Below are positions 61,381-64,000 of a stretch of 64,000 nucleotides of DNA, piece after piece; within the stretch, counting starts at the first letter, position 1; every line of letters begins with the position of its first letter. Both the position numbers and the translations under genes were made by a program. Below the pieces are notes generated by a model that saw only the letters and a list, made by a program, of their open reading frames with translations, had not been told where the DNA came from and made no database searches. This DNA is from Paeniglutamicibacter psychrophenolicus (GTDB lineage Bacteria; Actinomycetota; Actinomycetes; Actinomycetales; Micrococcaceae): the NCBI RefSeq assembly GCF_017876575.1, contig NZ_JAGIOE010000001.1, positions 2,914,001-2,978,000 of the forward strand. The letters are read 5' to 3'.

Positions 61381-61782
61381 TTAGTGGGCGTGGTTGCCGC
61401 GGCTGAACTCGTAGACCCAGCCAACGAGGCCGATGATCGTGAAGCCGACCCCGATGTACAGGACCCAGAAGCCCACGGCCAGGCCGAGGAAACCGACTGC
61501 GGCACCGGTGCCGAGGATCAGCGGCCACCAGCTCCACGGAGCGAACAGGCCAATGGTGCCCGCGTTCTCGTGGATGTCGCCGTCAACGCGGTCCTCGGGA
61601 CGAGCACCGACCCGACGCGATGTGTGCAGCAGGTACCAACCGACCATGAGCGTCATGCCCACGAGCATGAACGTTGCCAGTACGCCGACGGGCTCATTCC
61701 ACTTGGTCATGATCCCGTAGACGATTGCCACCGGCAGGAAGAAGAATACGCCGCCGAGGAAGAGCCAAGATTCTACTTTCAT
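61381..61782 (-). CDS. ctaF: Cytochrome c oxidase subunit IV (actinobacterial)
   Basis: 133 residues with four membrane segments (WLFLGGVFFFLPVAIVYGIM, LATFMLVGMTLMVGWYLLHT, GAAVGFLGLAVGFWVLYIGV, GLVGWVYEFSRG). The HTSRRVGARPEDRVDGDI linker and the FAPWSWWP motif are typical of the actinobacterial subunit IV. Its start lies 2 bases after the ctaD stop, so they are translated together. Confidence 0.95.
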   Translation of the reverse strand: MKVESWLFLGGVFFFLPVAIVYGIMTKWNEPVGVLATFMLVGMTLMVGWYLLHTSRRVGARPEDRVDGDIHENAGTIGLFAPWSWWPLILGTGAAVGFLGLAVGFWVLYIGVGFTIIGLVGWVYEFSRGNHAH

Positions 61783-61784
61783 CT

Positions 61785-63503
61785 CTACTTGTCCTTCTGG
61801 TCTGCCGGGCCGAAGATCTTGGCCACCGAGGAATCCGGGGTCGAGCGTGCGCTCAGTTCCGGGTGGTGGAGGTCAAGAGCCGGACGCTCGGAACGGATGC
61901 GCGGAATCGAGTGGAAGTTGTGGCGCGGCGGCGGGCAAGAGGTTGCCCATTCCAGCGATGCACCGAAGCCCCACGGATCATCCACGGTGACCTTCTTCGC
62001 GTGGCGGTGCGTGGTCCAAACGTTCCAGAAGAACGGGATCATCGACATGCCAAGGATGAAGGCGAATACGGTGGAGAACTGGTTCATGGTGGTGAACCCG
62101 TCTTCGGGCATGTAGTCCGCGTAGCGACGCGGCATGCCGATGACGCCCAGCCAGTGCTGGATCAGGAAGGTGCCGTGGAAGCCCACGAACAGCATCCAGA
62201 AGTGGATCTTGCCCAGGCGCTCGTTGAGCATCTTGCCGGTCCACTTGGGCCACCAGAAGTAGAATCCGGCGAACATCGCGAACACGACGGTGCCGAAGAC
62301 CACGTAGTGGAAGTGCGCGACCACGAAGTAGGTGTCCGAGACGTGGAAGTCCAGCGGCGGGGCCGCCAGGATGATGCCGGTCAGGCCGCCGAAGAGGAAG
62401 GTCACCATGAAGCCGATGCTCCAGAGCATCGGGGTCTCAAAGGTGATCGATCCCCGCCAGAGCGTGCCGATCCAGTTGAAGAACTTCACGCCGGTGGGCA
62501 CCGCGATCAGCATCGTCATGAAGCCGAAGAACGGCAGCATGACCTGGCCGGTGGCGTACATGTGGTGGGCCCACACCGATACGGACAGCGCCGCAATCGA
62601 GATGGTCGCGAAGATCAGGCCCTTGTAGCCGAAGATCGGCTTGCGGGAGAACACCGGGAAGATCTCCGAAACGATGCCGAAGAACGGCAGCGCAATGATG
62701 TAGACCTCGGGGTGTCCGAAGAACCAGAACAGGTGCTGCCACAGCATCGGGCCGCCGGCTTCGGGATCGAAGACGTGCGCGCCGAAGCGGCGGTCCGCGC
62801 CCAGTGCGAACAGCGCGGCTGCCAGCGGCGGGAAGGCCATCAGGACCAGGATCGAGGTGATCAGCGCGTTCCAGGTGAAGATCGACATGCGCCACATGGT
62901 CATGCCAGGTGCACGCAGGCAGATGATCGTGGTGATGAAGTTGACCGCGCCCAGGATGGTGCCGAAGCCCGACAGTGCCAGGCCGAAGACCCAGAGGTCA
63001 CCGCCGACGCCGGGGCTGAAGGTGGTGTTCGACAGCGGTGCGTAGGCGAACCAGCCGAAGGAGGCTGCACCCTGCGGGGTCAGGTATCCGGCCAACGCAA
63101 TGGTCGAGCCGAAGGAGAAGAACCAGAAGGCCAGGGCGTTCAGTCGCGGGAAGGCCACGTCCGGTGCGCCGATCTGCAGCGGCATCATGACGTTCGTGAA
63201 CCCGGCGAAGAGCGGGGTGGCGAACATCAACAGCATGATGGTGCCGTGCATGGTGAACAGCTGGTTGTACTGCTCCTTGGTCTGCAGGATCTGCATGCCC
63301 GGTTCGAACAGCTCGGCGCGGATGACCAAGGCCATCACACCGCCGATGCAGAAGAACACGAAGGAGGAAATCAGGTACATGTACCCGATGGTCTTGTGGT
63401 CCGTGGAGGTGATCCAGTTGACGAAGATCCGTCCCTTGGAGATCGGAACCACGCGAGGCGCAAGTGTTTTGGCCTCGTCTGTAGCGTATTCATAGGTAGT
63501 CAC
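61785..63503 (-). CDS. ctaD: Cytochrome c oxidase subunit I
   Basis: 572-residue catalytic subunit of the aa3 oxidase, with about twelve membrane helices. It binds haem a, haem a3 and CuB. Visible landmarks are the CuB His region [31 protein letters not shown], and [13 protein letters not shown] with the haem ligands. It reduces oxygen to water while pumping protons. GTG 63503 lies 6 bases after the ctaC stop. Confidence 0.97.
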   Translation of the reverse strand: MTTYEYATDEAKTLAPRVVPISKGRIFVNWITSTDHKTIGYMYLISSFVFFCIGGVMALVIRAELFEPGMQILQTKEQYNQLFTMHGTIMLLMFATPLFAGFTNVMMPLQIGAPDVAFPRLNALAFWFFSFGSTIALAGYLTPQGAASFGWFAYAPLSNTTFSPGVGGDLWVFGLALSGFGTILGAVNFITTIICLRAPGMTMWRMSIFTWNALITSILVLMAFPPLAAALFALGADRRFGAHVFDPEAGGPMLWQHLFWFFGHPEVYIIALPFFGIVSEIFPVFSRKPIFGYKGLIFATISIAALSVSVWAHHMYATGQVMLPFFGFMTMLIAVPTGVKFFNWIGTLWRGSITFETPMLWSIGFMVTFLFGGLTGIILAAPPLDFHVSDTYFVVAHFHYVVFGTVVFAMFAGFYFWWPKWTGKMLNERLGKIHFWMLFVGFHGTFLIQHWLGVIGMPRRYADYMPEDGFTTMNQFSTVFAFILGMSMIPFFWNVWTTHRHAKKVTVDDPWGFGASLEWATSCPPPRHNFHSIPRIRSERPALDLHHPELSARSTPDSSVAKIFGPADQKDK

Positions 63504-63509
63504 GACGGA

Positions 63510-64000
63510 TTACTTTCCTTCCGAGGTGTGGGCCGAAACCTGGTTGACCTCGCCCGGCTTGCGGTCTTGGTCTTCACCGATGTGGCCATCCTTGAGGGTG
63601 GCCAGGTGGTTCAGGAATTCGCCTTCGGAAACTACCTTCACGTTGAAGAGCATCTCGGAGTGGTATTCGCCGCAGAGCTCAGCGCACTTGCCGTCGAACT
63701 GTCCTTCGACCTGTGGGGTGAGGTAAATGTAGTTGGTGTGGCCCGGGAACATGTCCATCTTCTGCAGGAACGCAGGAACCCAGAACGAGTGGATGACATC
63801 ACGGCTGTTCAGCTCTAGCGTGACGGTCTTGCCCACGGGTAGGACCAAGGTCGGAAGCTCGGCCTTGCGGCCTTCTGCGCCGGTCAGGTGGGCCTGAACG
63901 GTCGCGTCGTACTTTTCCTGGCCCTTGTAGCTGTAGTTGTAGTCCCATGCCCATTGCTTGGCACGGACATCAACCACGAGCTCGGAATCCACGGGGGCGT
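63510..64000 (-). CDS. ctaC: Cytochrome c oxidase subunit II (truncated by window edge)
   Basis: C-terminal 160 or so residues; the start and the two membrane helices lie beyond base 64000. The CuA domain is present: VIHSFWVPAFLQKMDMFPGH and the copper ligands in GKCAELCGEYHSEM. It accepts electrons from the bc1 dihaem subunit. It is the first gene of the ctaC-ctaD-ctaF operon visible here. Confidence 0.96.
   Translation of the reverse strand, partial: APVDSELVVDVRAKQWAWDYNYSYKGQEKYDATVQAHLTGAEGRKAELPTLVLPVGKTVTLELNSRDVIHSFWVPAFLQKMDMFPGHTNYIYLTPQVEGQFDGKCAELCGEYHSEMLFNVKVVSEGEFLNHLATLKDGHIGEDQDRKPGEVNQVSAHTSEGK

Noticed and set aside
61725-63818. Very long plus-strand open frame opposite ctaD and ctaC
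   Set aside because: Antisense shadow of conserved oxidase genes in high-GC DNA; composition (Glu/His/Arg/Gln-rich) is typical of such shadows.

Overview
The window is high-GC DNA from an actinobacterium, most likely of the Micrococcaceae (Arthrobacter, Paeniglutamicibacter or a relative). Three things support this: a complete Pup-proteasome cluster, a naturally fused PafBC regulator followed by tatAC and a HelY helicase, and an actinobacterial aa3/bc1 respiratory layout (trpD divergent from ctaE-qcrCAB, with ctaC-ctaD-ctaF facing it). The genus is inferred from gene content, not from a database search.

Layout. 1-13.5 kb: dop (partial), pup, prcB, prcA and pafA, then two FKBP proline isomerases, pafBC, a small membrane protein, tatA, tatC, helY and an amidohydrolase. 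13.5-22.2 kb: housekeeping genes ppm1, rbpA, an SPFH/NfeD membrane pair, an rlmA-type methyltransferase, an S9 peptidase, and the def-zapE pair. 22.56-28.33 kb: mobile DNA. A 5,080-bp Tn7-like transposon (tnsA, tnsB, tnsC, tniQ, no cargo) has matching 26-bp ends and a 5-bp target duplication GTTGT. It lies inside the very tip of an older, related element, of which only a terminus and a tnsA'-tnsC' chimeric relic remain.

28.3-35.1 kb: accessory genes (RibD-type reductase, GT4 glycosyltransferase, SGNH hydrolase, GNAT acetyltransferase, an unrecognised lipoprotein, a 2H phosphoesterase). 35.8-40.3 kb: a tightly overlapping biotin operon, bioY, acyl-CoA ligase, thiolase, bioM, bioN and a CHY zinc-finger gene, behind two tandem BioQ-like operator boxes. 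The thiolase has lost its C-terminal catalytic cysteine. 40.4-53.6 kb: an accessory zone with VOC proteins, two MFS exporters, a MarR regulator with a divergent operator, a secreted protein, a class II glutamine amidotransferase, several RibD-type reductases and two clear pseudogenes (a RibD-type reductase and a cytidine deaminase). 54-64 kb: trpD and the respiratory bc1-aa3 genes, with a GntR regulator and a VOC protein between the two converging operons.

How the genes work together. Pup is activated by Dop, attached to targets by PafA and destroyed by PrcBA, while PafBC is the co-located DNA-damage regulator. TatA and TatC export folded proteins. TnsA and TnsB would form the transposase, TnsC the ATPase regulator and TniQ the target selector. 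QcrCAB and CtaCDEF form the bc1-aa3 supercomplex. A recurring feature is a -10 hexamer ending 5-7 nt before a GTG or ATG, which suggests leaderless transcription of at least seven genes here, including tnsA. I saw no tRNA, rRNA or CRISPR array.
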